A DNA stretch of 64,000 nucleotides from Claveliimonas sp034178805 (GCF_050314255.1 NZ_JBNPMZ010000015.1:9588-73587), one strand, 5' to 3'; positions 47,138-56,999 are shown, counted from the first letter of the stretch. The notes: generated by a model not told the origin, from the sequence alone. Numbers and translations: made by a program.

Positions 47138-48994
47138 GTGAATAATAAGCGAAACCGTGGAATGAGCGGTCTGACGCTGATGGTATTTATTGTAATACTG
47201 TTTGCGGCCCTCATGTTTACCAACAGTCAGATAGATCAGAAAGAGCGGGAGATGACGTATCAGGAGTTCACAGAATATGTGGAGAACGATCAGGTATCTG
47301 CCGTGGCGATTACACAGAATAAGAATGTACCTACCGGACGCCTGGACGTAAAACTGCAGGTGAAGGATTCAGAGGATCCGGTACTGAAGGTGCTCTATGT
47401 ATCCGATGTAAATGAGATTCAGACCTATCTTCAGAAGGAAAAAGTGGATTATGCGATGACAGATGTGCCGCAGGAGAGCTGGTTTGCGACGACCATCGTC
47501 CCGACTCTTCTCATGCTGGGCGGCATTCTTCTCCTTTTCATGTTTATGAACCGTCAGGGCGGCGGAGCGAATGCGAAAGCGATGAATTTTGGCAAGAGCC
47601 GCGCAAAGATGACGACAGAACAGGATCATAAGGTGACATTTGCACAGGTGGCAGGTCTGAAAGAGGAGAAAGAAGAACTGGAGGAGATCGTAGATTTCCT
47701 GAAATCTCCGAAAAAATATATTCAGGTGGGCGCAAGAATTCCGAAGGGAGTATTGCTGGTAGGCCCTCCGGGAACCGGTAAAACACTGCTTGCGAAGGCG
47801 GTAGCCGGTGAGGCGGGAGTGCCTTTCTTCACCATTTCCGGTTCTGATTTTGTGGAAATGTTCGTAGGTGTAGGAGCTTCCCGTGTCCGCGATCTGTTCG
47901 AGGAAGCGAAGAAGAATGCACCATGTATTATTTTTATCGATGAGATTGATGCGGTTGCCAGAAGACGTGGTACCGGTATGGGCGGCGGCCACGACGAACG
48001 TGAGCAGACACTGAATCAGCTTCTGGTTGAGATGGATGGTTTTGGAGTCAATGAAGGAATCATCGTCATGTCCGCGACAAACCGTGTGGATATTCTGGAT
48101 CCGGCTATCCTTCGCCCGGGCCGTTTCGACAGAAAGGTGGCTGTGGGAAGACCGGATATTCAGGGAAGAGAGGAAATCCTCAGAGTCCATGCCAAAGGAA
48201 AGCCGCTCGGCGATGATGTTGATCTGAGACAGGTTGCCCAGACAACGGCCGGATTTACCGGAGCAGATCTGGAAAATCTTCTGAATGAAGCTGCAATTCT
48301 TGCGGCAAAGGATAACCGTGTATATCTGAAACAGGAAGATATCCGTCATGCATTTGTGAAGGTGGGAATCGGTGCGGAGAAAAAGAGCCGCGTCATTTCC
48401 GAAAAAGAAAAGAAAATCACGGCATACCATGAGGCGGGCCATGCGATTCTCTTCCATGTACTGCCGGATGTGGGACCGGTGTACAGCGTATCCATCATTC
48501 CGACCGGAGTGGGAGCTGCAGGTTATACCATGCCGCTTCCGGAGAAGGATGAGGTATTTAATACAAAAGGAAAGATGCTTCAGGATATCACCGTTGCTCT
48601 CGGAGGCCGTGTGGCGGAAGAAGAGGTGTTTGATGATATTACAACAGGAGCATCTCAGGATATTAAGCAGGCAACCAGCCTTGCCAAATCCATGGTAACC
48701 AAATTCGGTATGTCCGAAGCGCTTGGACTGGTAAATTATGACAATGACGGCGATGAGGTCTTTATCGGAAGAGATCTGGCTCATGCTTCCAGAGGATATG
48801 GAGAGCAGATTGCCGGTACGATCGATCAGGAAGTGAAGAGAATCATTGACGAATGCTATCAGAGAGCAAGATACATCATTCAGAAATACAATAGTGTTCT
48901 GGAGGCTTGTGCCGGAATGCTGTTAGAAAAAGAAAAGATTACGCGAGAAGAATTTGAAAGTTTATTCGAGGGAATCGAAGTCTCAGAAGCGTAA
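47138..48994 (+). CDS. ftsH: ATP-dependent zinc metalloprotease FtsH
   Basis: 618 residues from a GTG start behind AGAAAGGGGAAGACA. Two membrane helices (about 8-27 and 115-137) flank a small outer domain; the AAA+ module has Walker A LLVGPPGTGKTLLAKAVAGE (near residue 210), Walker B CIIFIDEIDAVA and the second region of homology with ILRPGRFDRK; the protease has the zinc motif TAYHEAGHAI and the distant Asp in DITTGASQDIKQAT. Membrane protein quality control. End of the conserved cluster. Confidence 0.97.
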   Translation: MNNKRNRGMSGLTLMVFIVILFAALMFTNSQIDQKEREMTYQEFTEYVENDQVSAVAITQNKNVPTGRLDVKLQVKDSEDPVLKVLYVSDVNEIQTYLQKEKVDYAMTDVPQESWFATTIVPTLLMLGGILLLFMFMNRQGGGANAKAMNFGKSRAKMTTEQDHKVTFAQVAGLKEEKEELEEIVDFLKSPKKYIQVGARIPKGVLLVGPPGTGKTLLAKAVAGEAGVPFFTISGSDFVEMFVGVGASRVRDLFEEAKKNAPCIIFIDEIDAVARRRGTGMGGGHDEREQTLNQLLVEMDGFGVNEGIIVMSATNRVDILDPAILRPGRFDRKVAVGRPDIQGREEILRVHAKGKPLGDDVDLRQVAQTTAGFTGADLENLLNEAAILAAKDNRVYLKQEDIRHAFVKVGIGAEKKSRVISEKEKKITAYHEAGHAILFHVLPDVGPVYSVSIIPTGVGAAGYTMPLPEKDEVFNTKGKMLQDITVALGGRVAEEEVFDDITTGASQDIKQATSLAKSMVTKFGMSEALGLVNYDNDGDEVFIGRDLAHASRGYGEQIAGTIDQEVKRIIDECYQRARYIIQKYNSVLEACAGMLLEKEKITREEFESLFEGIEVSEA

Positions 48995-49013
48995 ATCATG
49001 AGGCAATATAGTT

Positions 49014-51056
49014 ATGAATAAAAAGGCATTGTTTTGCGATGGTACCGGCGGATATGTATTTCCACCGGAGCCACTGCAGAATCAGAGAGTAATTCTGCAG
49101 TTCAGGACGGCATCAAAAGATGCGGACAATGTACTGCTTTTGACGAACGGTGAGGGGTATGAGTTGGAGAAGAAGAGTTCGTCCGGACCGTTCGATTATT
49201 ATGCAATCAGCTGGGACCTGGGAACAGAGATGTTCCGGTACAGTTTTATGATACAGAAGGGCGACGAAATCGTATATTATAATCAGCGCGGAGCCTGTGA
49301 CAAGGAGATGCCGGAGTATGCATTTGAGATCATGCCCGGATTTTCCACACCCGACTGGGCAAAGGGAGCGGTGATGTATCAGATATTTACAGACCGTTTC
49401 TACAATGGAGATCCGAATAACGACGTGGAGGATGGAGAGTACATTTATATTGGCGAGCCCAGCGTGCGGGTGAAGGACTGGAATAAATATCCGGCAAAAA
49501 TGGGTATCCGTGAATTCTACGGCGGTGATTTGAAGGGCGTCATGGAGAAGATGGATTATCTTCAGGATCTGGGAGTAGAGGTCATTTACTTTAACCCGCT
49601 GTTTGTTTCGCCGTCGAATCATAAATACGATATCCAGGATTATGACTATATAGATCCCCATTTTGGAGTTATTCTCGAGGATGGGGGAGAGGTTCTTCCG
49701 GGATGGACGAAAGATAATATTCAGGCAACGAAATATCAGAAGCGTGTGACGGATAAGAGAAATCTGGAGGCAAGCAATGAGCTCTTCATCAGACTGGTGG
49801 AGGAAGCCCACCGGCGTGGAATGAAGGTAATTCTGGACGGAGTGTTCAACCACTGCGGCTCTTTTAATAAATGGATGGACCGGGAACGTATTTATGAAAA
49901 TCAGGAAGGATATGAGAAAGGAGCGTATGTATCACCGGAAAGTAAATACCGGAGCTTCTTTCATTTTTTCAAGACGGGAGAGAAAAACTGGCCTTATAAT
50001 CACAATTATGATGGCTGGTGGGGACATGACACGCTGCCCAAGCTGAATTATGAAGGCTCGGGAGAACTGGAAGAGTACATCCTGTCTATAGGACGCAAAT
50101 GGGTATCGCCGCCCTATAATGTAGATGGCTGGCGTCTGGATGTGGCGGCAGATCTGGGTCATACCGCGGAATATAATCATGAGTTCTGGAAAAAATTCCG
50201 TGCGGTGGTGAAGGAAGCGAATCCCAATGCGCTGGTTCTGGCGGAACACTATGGAGACCCCAATGCGTGGCTGCGCGGGGATGAGTGGGATACAGTCATG
50301 AATTATGATGCATTCATGGAGCCGGTTACCTGGTTTCTGACAGGAATGGAGAAGCACAGTGATGAAGCAAAACCGGAATTGTGCGGCGACGCAGAACATT
50401 TTATGAATTCCATGGCGCACCATATGTCCCGTATGTTGACGCCGTCACTGCAGGTAGCTATGAATGAGCTGTCTAACCACGATCATTCCAGATTCCTGAC
50501 AAGGACCAACCGGACGGTGGGCCGCGTGGCGGACAAAGGACCGGAGGCTGCAGAGAAAGACATTAATCCCGCAGTTATGCGGGAAGCAGTCGTGATGCAG
50601 ATGACCTGGGTCGGTGCCCCTACCGTGTACTACGGAGATGAAGCCGGTGTGTGCGGATTCACAGACCCGGATAACCGGAGAACCTATCCATGGGGGAAAG
50701 AAGATCAGGAGATGATTGAGTTCCACCGGGAGATGATCCGGATCCACAGAGAATACGAGGCATTTCGGACGGGTTCTTTGAAAATGCTCTGCGGGGAGAA
50801 GAATATTCTTGCTTACGGAAGATTCCTGGATGAAGATCAGTTCGTTATTGTCCTGAATAATGGGGAAGAACTGGCAGAGGTGCACATTCCTGTGTGGCTG
50901 GCAGAGGTTCCGGTCAAAGGAGCCATGCGAAGGCTCATGTATACCTATGAGAATGGATATACAACAGAGCATGAGGAGTATCAGGTGGTAAATGGCGAGA
51001 TCGTGGTAAATATGGGAAGCCATTCGGCGCTGGTATTGAAAACATTGGAGTATTAG
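49014..51056 (+). CDS. Glycoside hydrolase family 13 enzyme (neopullulanase/maltogenic-type)
   Basis: 680 residues, no signal peptide, so cytoplasmic. An N-terminal beta-domain of CBM34 type (about 1-115) leads to a GH13 barrel: GAVMYQIFTDRFYNGDPNND, VIYFNPLFVSPSNHKYDIQD, GMKVILDGVFNHCG, the nucleophile region NVDGWRLDVAADLGH, acid/base in ALVLAEHYGD and transition-state Asp in MNELSNHDHSR. All catalytic residues are present. The order of domains and the GDLKGVMEKMDYLQDLGVEV segment fit cyclomaltodextrinase/neopullulanase-like enzymes that break down maltodextrins or glycogen fragments. Weak ribosome binding site; 19 nt after ftsH. Sits logically with glgCD and phosphoglucomutase. Confidence 0.9.
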   Translation: MNKKALFCDGTGGYVFPPEPLQNQRVILQFRTASKDADNVLLLTNGEGYELEKKSSSGPFDYYAISWDLGTEMFRYSFMIQKGDEIVYYNQRGACDKEMPEYAFEIMPGFSTPDWAKGAVMYQIFTDRFYNGDPNNDVEDGEYIYIGEPSVRVKDWNKYPAKMGIREFYGGDLKGVMEKMDYLQDLGVEVIYFNPLFVSPSNHKYDIQDYDYIDPHFGVILEDGGEVLPGWTKDNIQATKYQKRVTDKRNLEASNELFIRLVEEAHRRGMKVILDGVFNHCGSFNKWMDRERIYENQEGYEKGAYVSPESKYRSFFHFFKTGEKNWPYNHNYDGWWGHDTLPKLNYEGSGELEEYILSIGRKWVSPPYNVDGWRLDVAADLGHTAEYNHEFWKKFRAVVKEANPNALVLAEHYGDPNAWLRGDEWDTVMNYDAFMEPVTWFLTGMEKHSDEAKPELCGDAEHFMNSMAHHMSRMLTPSLQVAMNELSNHDHSRFLTRTNRTVGRVADKGPEAAEKDINPAVMREAVVMQMTWVGAPTVYYGDEAGVCGFTDPDNRRTYPWGKEDQEMIEFHREMIRIHREYEAFRTGSLKMLCGEKNILAYGRFLDEDQFVIVLNNGEELAEVHIPVWLAEVPVKGAMRRLMYTYENGYTTEHEEYQVVNGEIVVNMGSHSALVLKTLEY

Positions 51057-51064
51057 AGATATAA

Positions 51065-51110
51065 AGAAAGCAGCTTAAGCGGTGTATGCCGCCCAGGCTG
51101 CTTTCCCTTA
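51065..51110. terminator. Bidirectional terminator between GH13 gene and map
   Basis: GAAAGCAGC and GCTGCTTTC enclose an inner GCGG/CCGC stem, followed by CCTTATTTTG; on the minus strand it is followed by TTTAT. Confidence 0.75.
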
Positions 51111-51920
51111 TTTTGTCAGTACTTCCACACCATCCTCGGTGATCAATACCATATATTCAATCTGTGCGGACAGTCCGTCGTCAATCGTATAGACCGTCCA
51201 TCCGTTATCCTCGTCAATGAAGAAATCCGGGCTTCCCTCGTTGATCATCGGCTCGATGGTAAACATCATGCCCGGGACAAGCACCATTTCACTTCCCTTT
51301 GGAGTAACGTAGCTGACGAAGGGATCCTCATGAAATTCCAGGCCGATTCCGTGTCCGCCAATCTCTTCTACGACAGAGTATCCATTTTTTCGGGCGTGGG
51401 AGTTGATGGCATAGGCGATATCTCCCAGATGTCCCCAGGGCTTTGCGGCCTTAAGTCCCAGTTCCACACATTCTTTCGTCACACGCAGAAGCTTTTCTGC
51501 CCGTTCATCCACCTGCCCGATGGCAAACATACGGGAGGCATCTGAATAATATCCATTTAAAATAGTAGAGACGTCCACATTAATAATGTCGCCCTCCATA
51601 AGAATCTCCTGCTCATCCGGAATTCCGTGGCAGATCACATTATTAATGGAAGTACAGACGCTTTTTGGAAATCCCTCGTAATTAAGAGGTGCCGGAATTC
51701 CTCCGTGGGAAACCGTGTAATCATAGACCAGGCGGTCGATATCGGCAGTGCTCATGCCGGCTTTAATATGAGCTGCAACGTGGTCGAGAACTGCGGTATT
51801 CAGATCGGCACTTTTCCGGATTGCTTCTATCTGCTCCGGAGTTTTCAGAAGGCTTTTATCCGGGACAATCTGTCCTTTCGCCTGCAGTGTCCAGAGCTTT
51901 ATATCTAAGTTTTTCATCAT
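51108..51920 (-). CDS. map: Methionine aminopeptidase type I
   Basis: 270 residues. Metal ligands of the pita-bread fold are seen in INVDVSTILNGYYSDASRMF (two Asp), EIGGHGIGLEFHEDP (His), MFTIEPMINEG (Glu) and QIEYMVLITEDGVEVLT (Glu). A short N-terminal extension without the SEC-C zinc motif precedes KTPEQIEAIRKSADLNT. It removes initiator Met from nascent proteins. An extended -10 site lies upstream; monocistronic. Confidence 0.95.
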   Translation of the reverse strand: MMKNLDIKLWTLQAKGQIVPDKSLLKTPEQIEAIRKSADLNTAVLDHVAAHIKAGMSTADIDRLVYDYTVSHGGIPAPLNYEGFPKSVCTSINNVICHGIPDEQEILMEGDIINVDVSTILNGYYSDASRMFAIGQVDERAEKLLRVTKECVELGLKAAKPWGHLGDIAYAINSHARKNGYSVVEEIGGHGIGLEFHEDPFVSYVTPKGSEMVLVPGMMFTIEPMINEGSPDFFIDEDNGWTVYTIDDGLSAQIEYMVLITEDGVEVLTK

Positions 51921-51952
51921 AATCCCTGCTTTCTTTTTTTGTTTTATTTAAT

Positions 51953-51961
51953 AGTATACCA
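51953..51961 (-). promoter_or_regulatory. Extended -10 element for map
   Basis: On the minus strand TGGTATACT (TG-n-TATACT) occurs 33 nt before the map ATG; no good -35 hexamer is seen. Confidence 0.4.
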
Positions 51962-51995
51962 CAGTTTTCGGAATCTTCCAGCAAAATGGTTTTTC

Positions 51996-52024
51996 TTGTG
52001 AAAGGTCAGCGGTTGTGATACAAT
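51996..52024 (+). promoter_or_regulatory. Promoter of the pfk gene
   Basis: TTGTGA and TACAAT separated by 17 bp with TGA before the -10 (extended -10), 42 nt before the ATG. Confidence 0.65.
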
Positions 52025-52065
52025 GTAGCAAAAGACCATTTGAGAATTTAGGAAGGAGTGAGCTT

Positions 52066-53142
52066 ATGTTACGAATTGGAATGCTGACAAGCGGTGGCGA
52101 CTGTCAGGCTTTGAATGCAGCGATGAGAGGTGTTGTAAAAGGAATCTGCTCGAAAAGAGATGATGTAGAGATATATGGTTTTCAGGAAGGTTATAAGGGA
52201 TTGATCTATTCCAATTTCAAGATGCTGACCTCTAAGGATTTCTCAGGAATCCTGACAGTGGGCGGTACGATCCTGGGAACATCCAGACAGCCGTTTAAGT
52301 TGATGCGTGTTCCGGATAAGGATGGACTTGATAAGGTAGAGGCAATGAAACACACATATCATAAGCTGAACCTGAACTGTCTGGTAGTTCTGGGTGGAAA
52401 TGGAACTCATAAAACAGCCAATATGCTGAGAGAAGAGGGACTGAATGTGATAACACTCCCGAAGACTATTGACAACGATCTTTGGGGAACAGACATGACC
52501 TTTGGATTCCAGAGTGCGGTGGACATTGCTACAGATACGATTGATAAGATCCATACTACTGCGACATCCCACAGCCGCGTATTTATCGTAGAGGTTATGG
52601 GACACAAGGTAGGCTGGGTAACGCTCCATGCCGGTATTGCCGGTGGCGCGGATATTATTCTGCTTCCGGAGATTCCATATGATATTGATGTGGTTGCAGA
52701 AGCAATTAACAAGCGGGCAAAAGCAGGCAAGAGATTTACTATTATCGCAGTGGCAGAGGGAGCAATTTCCAAAGAAGATGCGAAACTGAGCAAAAAAGAA
52801 CTGAAGAAAAAACAGGAGAAGAAGTCCTACCCGTCAGTTGCATATGAGATTGCAGAGAAGATTCAGAAGAAGACGGATCAGGAGGTTCGTATCACTGTGC
52901 CGGGACACACCCAGCGCGGAGGTTCTCCATGTGCATATGACCGTGTAATTTCTACCCGTCTCGGTGCGGCTGCGGCTAATCTGATTCTGGATGGACAGTT
53001 TGGATACATGGTTTCGATTAAGAATAATGAAGTTACCAAGACTCCTCTCGCTGAGGTGGCAGGTAAATTAAAATATGTGGACCCGAATGCGGCTATCATC
53101 AAGGAAGCTAAGATGACCGGAATCAGCTTCGGGGACGAATAA
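52066..53142 (+). CDS. 6-phosphofructokinase of the mixed ATP/PPi-type group
   Basis: 358 residues from the ATG behind TAGGAAGGAGTGAGCTT; an upstream in-frame ATG at 52015 overlaps the promoter and is rejected. Motifs: GMLTSGGDCQALNAAMRG, VLGGNGTHKTANML, LPKTIDNDLWGTDMTFGFQS, EVMGHKVGWVTLHAG and TVPGHTQRGGSPCAYDR. At the residues that usually tell the phosphoryl donor (E. coli 104 and 124), Gly follows in GGNG (ATP-like) but Lys occurs in PKTIDND (PPi-like), as in the group III enzymes; the usual GGDG Asp is Asn. Donor specificity cannot be settled by eye. dnaX begins 18 nt downstream. Confidence 0.92.
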   Translation: MLRIGMLTSGGDCQALNAAMRGVVKGICSKRDDVEIYGFQEGYKGLIYSNFKMLTSKDFSGILTVGGTILGTSRQPFKLMRVPDKDGLDKVEAMKHTYHKLNLNCLVVLGGNGTHKTANMLREEGLNVITLPKTIDNDLWGTDMTFGFQSAVDIATDTIDKIHTTATSHSRVFIVEVMGHKVGWVTLHAGIAGGADIILLPEIPYDIDVVAEAINKRAKAGKRFTIIAVAEGAISKEDAKLSKKELKKKQEKKSYPSVAYEIAEKIQKKTDQEVRITVPGHTQRGGSPCAYDRVISTRLGAAAANLILDGQFGYMVSIKNNEVTKTPLAEVAGKLKYVDPNAAIIKEAKMTGISFGDE

Positions 53143-53160
53143 GAACCGGGAGTGTAGAAT

Positions 53161-54729
53161 ATGGGTTACACGGCGTTATACCGAAAGTTCCGGCCCACGG
53201 AGTTCAAGGACGTCAAGGGGCAGGATGCGGTTGTAACAACATTGAAAAATCAGATAAAAACAGGACGAATCGGACATGCTTACCTGTTCTGCGGGACCCG
53301 CGGAACAGGTAAGACTACGGTAGCGAAGATTTTTGCCAAAGCGGTCAACTGTGAGCATCCGGTGGACGGTAGTCCCTGTGAAGAGTGTGAGATGTGTAAG
53401 ACCATCTCGGCGGGAACATCCATGAATGTGATCGAGATTGACGCAGCGTCAAACAATGGTGTGGACAATATCCGTGAAATCCGGGAGGAGGTAGCATACC
53501 GCCCAACGGAAGGGAAATACAAGGTCTATATCATTGACGAGGTGCATATGCTTTCTATCGGAGCATTCAATGCACTTTTGAAGACATTGGAGGAGCCGCC
53601 GGAATACGTGATCTTCATTCTGGCGACCACGGAAGTGCACAAAATACCCGTTACCATTCTGAGCAGATGTCAGCGGTATGATTTTAAAAGAATTTCCATA
53701 GATACCATCTGTGAGAGATTGCAGGAGCTGATTGAAAAGGAAGGACTGGATGTGGAAGACCGGGCAGTCCGCTATATTGCCAGGATGGCAGATGGTGCCA
53801 TGCGAGATGCGCTGAGTCTTCTGGACCAGTGTGTGGCATTTTATATTAATCAGAGACTGACTTATGATCATGTGCTGGAGGTGCTGGGAGCGGTAGATAC
53901 GGAGGTGTTCAGCCGGCTGCTGCGCCAGCTTCTGAAGAGAGATGTGAAACAGGTGATCGAGACGGTGGATGAGCTGATCATGCAGGGACGGGAATTATCT
54001 CAGCTGGCAGCAGACTTCACATGGTATCTCAGGAACCTTTTATTGATAAAGAGCTCAGAAGATATGGAAGATGTACTGGACGTATCCACAGAGAACCTTG
54101 CCCAGTTGAAAGACGAGGCGCAGATGGTGGAGACGGACGAATTGCTCCGATATATCCGGGTCTTCTCAGAGCTTACAAACCAGTTAAAATATGCCACTCA
54201 GAAGAGAGTGCTTCTTGAAGTGGCTTTCATCAAACTGTGCAAGCCTCAGATGGAGGCACAGACGGATACACTTCTGTCAAGACTTCGCGCCCTGGAAGAG
54301 GAAGTGGAGCAGAAGCTGGCTTCCGGCGGCGGGGGACAGCAGACAGTCTATGTATCCAGACAGGAAGAAGAGGAGGAAAAGCCCAAACCGGAGCTTCCCC
54401 GGGCTCTTAGTGAGGATGTGAAGGAAGTGGCTAAGAATTTCCGGATCATCGCAGATGACGCATCCATGATGCTGCGTCAGTACCTGAAAAAGGCACGGCT
54501 CAGTGCCGGCGAAAATAACAGGCTCCTGATCGTGCTGCCCGATGAGGTGAGTGCGGGATTTGTAGCAAAGCAGGAGCATAAAGACGAGATTGTTCGTCTG
54601 ATAGAAGAGAAAATCGGCAAAACTATGGACATAGATGTACGGCAGGTGGAAGAAGGCCGGCGTTTTGAAGATAGTTTTGTAGATATAGAAAAAGTGATCC
54701 ATATGGATATCACTGTGGAAGATGAATAA
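53161..54729 (+). CDS. dnaX: DNA polymerase III subunit gamma/tau
   Basis: 522 residues. Walker A AYLFCGTRGTGKTTVAKIFA, zinc cysteines in CEHPVDGSPCEECEMC, Walker B IIDEVHMLSIGAFNALLKTL and sensor FILATTEVHKIPVTILSRCQ give the AAA+ clamp-loader core; domain III and a Glu-rich linker (QEEEEEKPKPELPRAL) are followed by a C-terminal tau-like domain. First gene of the dnaX-ybaB-recR cluster usual in bacteria. Confidence 0.96.
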   Translation: MGYTALYRKFRPTEFKDVKGQDAVVTTLKNQIKTGRIGHAYLFCGTRGTGKTTVAKIFAKAVNCEHPVDGSPCEECEMCKTISAGTSMNVIEIDAASNNGVDNIREIREEVAYRPTEGKYKVYIIDEVHMLSIGAFNALLKTLEEPPEYVIFILATTEVHKIPVTILSRCQRYDFKRISIDTICERLQELIEKEGLDVEDRAVRYIARMADGAMRDALSLLDQCVAFYINQRLTYDHVLEVLGAVDTEVFSRLLRQLLKRDVKQVIETVDELIMQGRELSQLAADFTWYLRNLLLIKSSEDMEDVLDVSTENLAQLKDEAQMVETDELLRYIRVFSELTNQLKYATQKRVLLEVAFIKLCKPQMEAQTDTLLSRLRALEEEVEQKLASGGGGQQTVYVSRQEEEEEKPKPELPRALSEDVKEVAKNFRIIADDASMMLRQYLKKARLSAGENNRLLIVLPDEVSAGFVAKQEHKDEIVRLIEEKIGKTMDIDVRQVEEGRRFEDSFVDIEKVIHMDITVEDE

Positions 54730-54743
54730 AGGAGGACAGAACC

Positions 54744-55106
54744 ATGGCAAAACGTGGTGGATTCCCGGGAGGCGGAATGCCGGGAAATATGGCTAATCTT
54801 ATGAAACAGGCGCAGAAAATGCAGCGCCAGATGGAAGAGCAGGCAAAAGAGATGGAGACGAAGGAATTTACGGCAACCGCAGGCGGCGGAGCAGTAGAAG
54901 CAACCGTTTCCGGAGCAAAGAAAGTATTGAGTGTGAAAGTTGATCCGGATGTAATGGATCCGGATGATACAGAGATGTTAGAAGATCTCATCGTGGCAGC
55001 AGTCAACGAGGCTCTGGAAAAGGTAGATGCAGAGTCCGCATCCGCAATGTCTAAGTTTACCGGAGGCATGGGCGGCCTTGGAGGCGGAATGCCGGGATTA
55101 TTCTAA
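54744..55106 (+). CDS. YbaB/EbfC nucleoid-associated protein
   Basis: 120 residues: GGFPGGGMPGNMANLMKQAQ, a helical KMQRQMEEQAKEMETKEFTA segment, VEATVSGAKKVLSVKVDPDV and a Gly/Met-rich tail GGMGGLGGGMPGLF. Small dimeric DNA-binding protein always found between dnaX and recR. ATG behind AAGGAGGACAGAACC. Confidence 0.96.
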   Translation: MAKRGGFPGGGMPGNMANLMKQAQKMQRQMEEQAKEMETKEFTATAGGGAVEATVSGAKKVLSVKVDPDVMDPDDTEMLEDLIVAAVNEALEKVDAESASAMSKFTGGMGGLGGGMPGLF

Positions 55107-55124
55107 CAGCACAGAGGAGTCGAC

Positions 55125-55721
55125 ATGGATTACTACAGCAGTCAAATCAGCAAGTTAATTGAAGAATTATCCAGACTTCCGGGAATAGGACCAAAGTCAG
55201 CCCAGCGGCTGGCTTTTCATTTGATTCATATGCCCAGAGAACAGGTGCAGGCCCTGGCGGATACGATGGTGGAAGCCAGAGAAAATGTCCGTTACTGTTC
55301 CTGCTGCTGTACCCTGACGGATAAAGAAATATGTCCGATCTGCAGCAACAGCAGCCGGGATCACAAAACCATTATGGTAGTGGAGAACACCAGAGATCTG
55401 GCGGCATATGAGAAGACAGGAAAATATGACGGAGTCTACCATGTCCTTCATGGGGCAATATCTCCCATGCTGGGAATCGGCCCGGGGGACATTAAGCTCA
55501 AGGAGTTAATGGAGAGACTTCACGGAGACGTGGAGGAAGTGATCATCGCTACCAACTCCAGTCTGGAGGGCGAGACTACCGCCATGTACATCAGTAAATT
55601 AATCAAGCCTACGGGCATCAAGGTTAGCAGGATTGCCAGTGGTGTTCCCGTGGGAGGAGATCTGGAATATATAGATGAAGTGACACTGCTCCGTGCTCTG
55701 GAAGGGCGGACGGAGCTGTAA
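55125..55721 (+). CDS. recR: Recombination protein RecR
   Basis: 198 residues: helix-hairpin-helix in ELSRLPGIGPKSAQRLAFHL, zinc finger CSCCCTLTDKEICPIC, Toprim domain with VVENTRDLAAYEKTGKYDGV, VYHVLHGAISPMLGIGPGDI and EVIIATNSSLEGETTAMYI, and C-terminal ASGVPVGGDLEYIDEVTLLR. Acts with RecO/RecF in gap repair. Last of the dnaX-ybaB-recR set; the LacI-type gene starts 14 nt later. Confidence 0.97.
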   Translation: MDYYSSQISKLIEELSRLPGIGPKSAQRLAFHLIHMPREQVQALADTMVEARENVRYCSCCCTLTDKEICPICSNSSRDHKTIMVVENTRDLAAYEKTGKYDGVYHVLHGAISPMLGIGPGDIKLKELMERLHGDVEEVIIATNSSLEGETTAMYISKLIKPTGIKVSRIASGVPVGGDLEYIDEVTLLRALEGRTEL

Positions 55722-55735
55722 GGAGGAATGCACAG

Positions 55736-56824
55736 GTGGCTGTAAAGAAAAAAGTGACATCCATGGATATCGCCAGGGCGGCAGGAGTATCCCAGTCCAC
55801 GGTCTCCATGGTGCTGAATAAGAAATATAATGTGTCCTTCTCCAGGGAAACCGTGGAAAAGGTAGAGAACGCAGCCAGAGAACTGGGCTATGTGCCGCCC
55901 AGACGCAAGGTGCATCGGGACAGTAAAAAGGAAAAGCTTCTGGTAGTATTCTGCCCGAATCTTACCAATCCCTACTATGTCATGCTCCTGCAGGGAATCG
56001 AATCCAGGGCGAAAGAACAGGGCTTTGGATTATTCGTGTGCAACACACAGCGGGATATCCGTATGGAGGAGCGTTACCTGAAAATGATGACCCAGATTAA
56101 GCCGGTAGGAATTATCTATACCTGTAATCCAAGCCGGTGTTTCATGGAACAGATCGAGAAGCTGGCGGAAGAGATTCCGGTGGCTATCATTAATAATCAG
56201 AATGAGCAGCTGAATGTAGACGCGGTAGAACTGGATAACTCCAAACTTGGAAGGATGATGGCCAGGCATCTGATCGAGCTGGGACACAAAAGAGTTGCTT
56301 ATATCGCGCCGCCGCTTACCGTTCGACAGAAACAGAGATCCAAGCGTGTAGAGGGATTTCTGAAAGAATATGAAAAAATGGGTCTGAAAGATCAGGTGAT
56401 CATAAAAGCGGCAAAAGAAGAACTGGATCAGGATATTGCACATATCGATTCGGAATACAAGATCGGATACGACCTGACCCGGGAACTTCTTCAGGAAAAA
56501 AAGGATGTTACGGCCATAGTAGGTCTGAATGATATGATCGCCTTCGGGATTTTGGATGCGCTCTATGAGGCAAAGAAGAAGGTGCCGGGAGATGTGTCGG
56601 TAATGGGCTGTGACAATACACTTTTTGCCCGGATGCACAAGGTCTCCCTCACTACGATAGAGCATTTCGTCATCTTCAAAGGGCGGGATGCCTGTGACAT
56701 TATCATGAAGAAAATTGCTTCGCGCAGAGCGGGATATAACGACCTGGAACCCATCAGTACCTACCATGTGGAGTATGAACCGAAGCTGATCGTCAGAGGC
56801 ACAACATCCTATGCAAAAAAATAA
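55736..56824 (+). CDS. LacI-family transcriptional regulator
   Basis: 362 residues from a GTG start behind AAGGAGGAATGCACAG. The HTH is VTSMDIARAAGVSQSTVSMV with the hinge helix ENAARELGYVPPRR; the effector domain follows (LVVFCPNLTNPYYVMLLQGI, GIIYTCNPSRCFMEQIEKL, AIVGLNDMIAFGILDALYEA, VMGCDNTLFARMHKVSLTTI). Likely sugar-responsive. Its nearest downstream genes are transaldolase and transketolase, which are possible but unproved targets. Confidence 0.92.
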   Translation: MAVKKKVTSMDIARAAGVSQSTVSMVLNKKYNVSFSRETVEKVENAARELGYVPPRRKVHRDSKKEKLLVVFCPNLTNPYYVMLLQGIESRAKEQGFGLFVCNTQRDIRMEERYLKMMTQIKPVGIIYTCNPSRCFMEQIEKLAEEIPVAIINNQNEQLNVDAVELDNSKLGRMMARHLIELGHKRVAYIAPPLTVRQKQRSKRVEGFLKEYEKMGLKDQVIIKAAKEELDQDIAHIDSEYKIGYDLTRELLQEKKDVTAIVGLNDMIAFGILDALYEAKKKVPGDVSVMGCDNTLFARMHKVSLTTIEHFVIFKGRDACDIIMKKIASRRAGYNDLEPISTYHVEYEPKLIVRGTTSYAKK

Positions 56825-56999
56825 AATTAATGTATTTTCGAAAATTATTATTAATAAAAATTTATCCTTGCATATATGCGGCAAGAAACACCGCAGAAGT
56901 TGAGAGAATGCGAAAGTGAAAAACAGTAAAATACTGGGAAATCAATTAATAAAAACAAAATTATTAATTAAATAAATTATTAATAAAAAGAAAGGGCTA

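Noticed and set aside
53161..54729. Programmed frameshift in dnaX
   Set aside because: I saw no A-run slippery site followed by a stem-loop of the E. coli type, and the single frame gives a full tau-like length.
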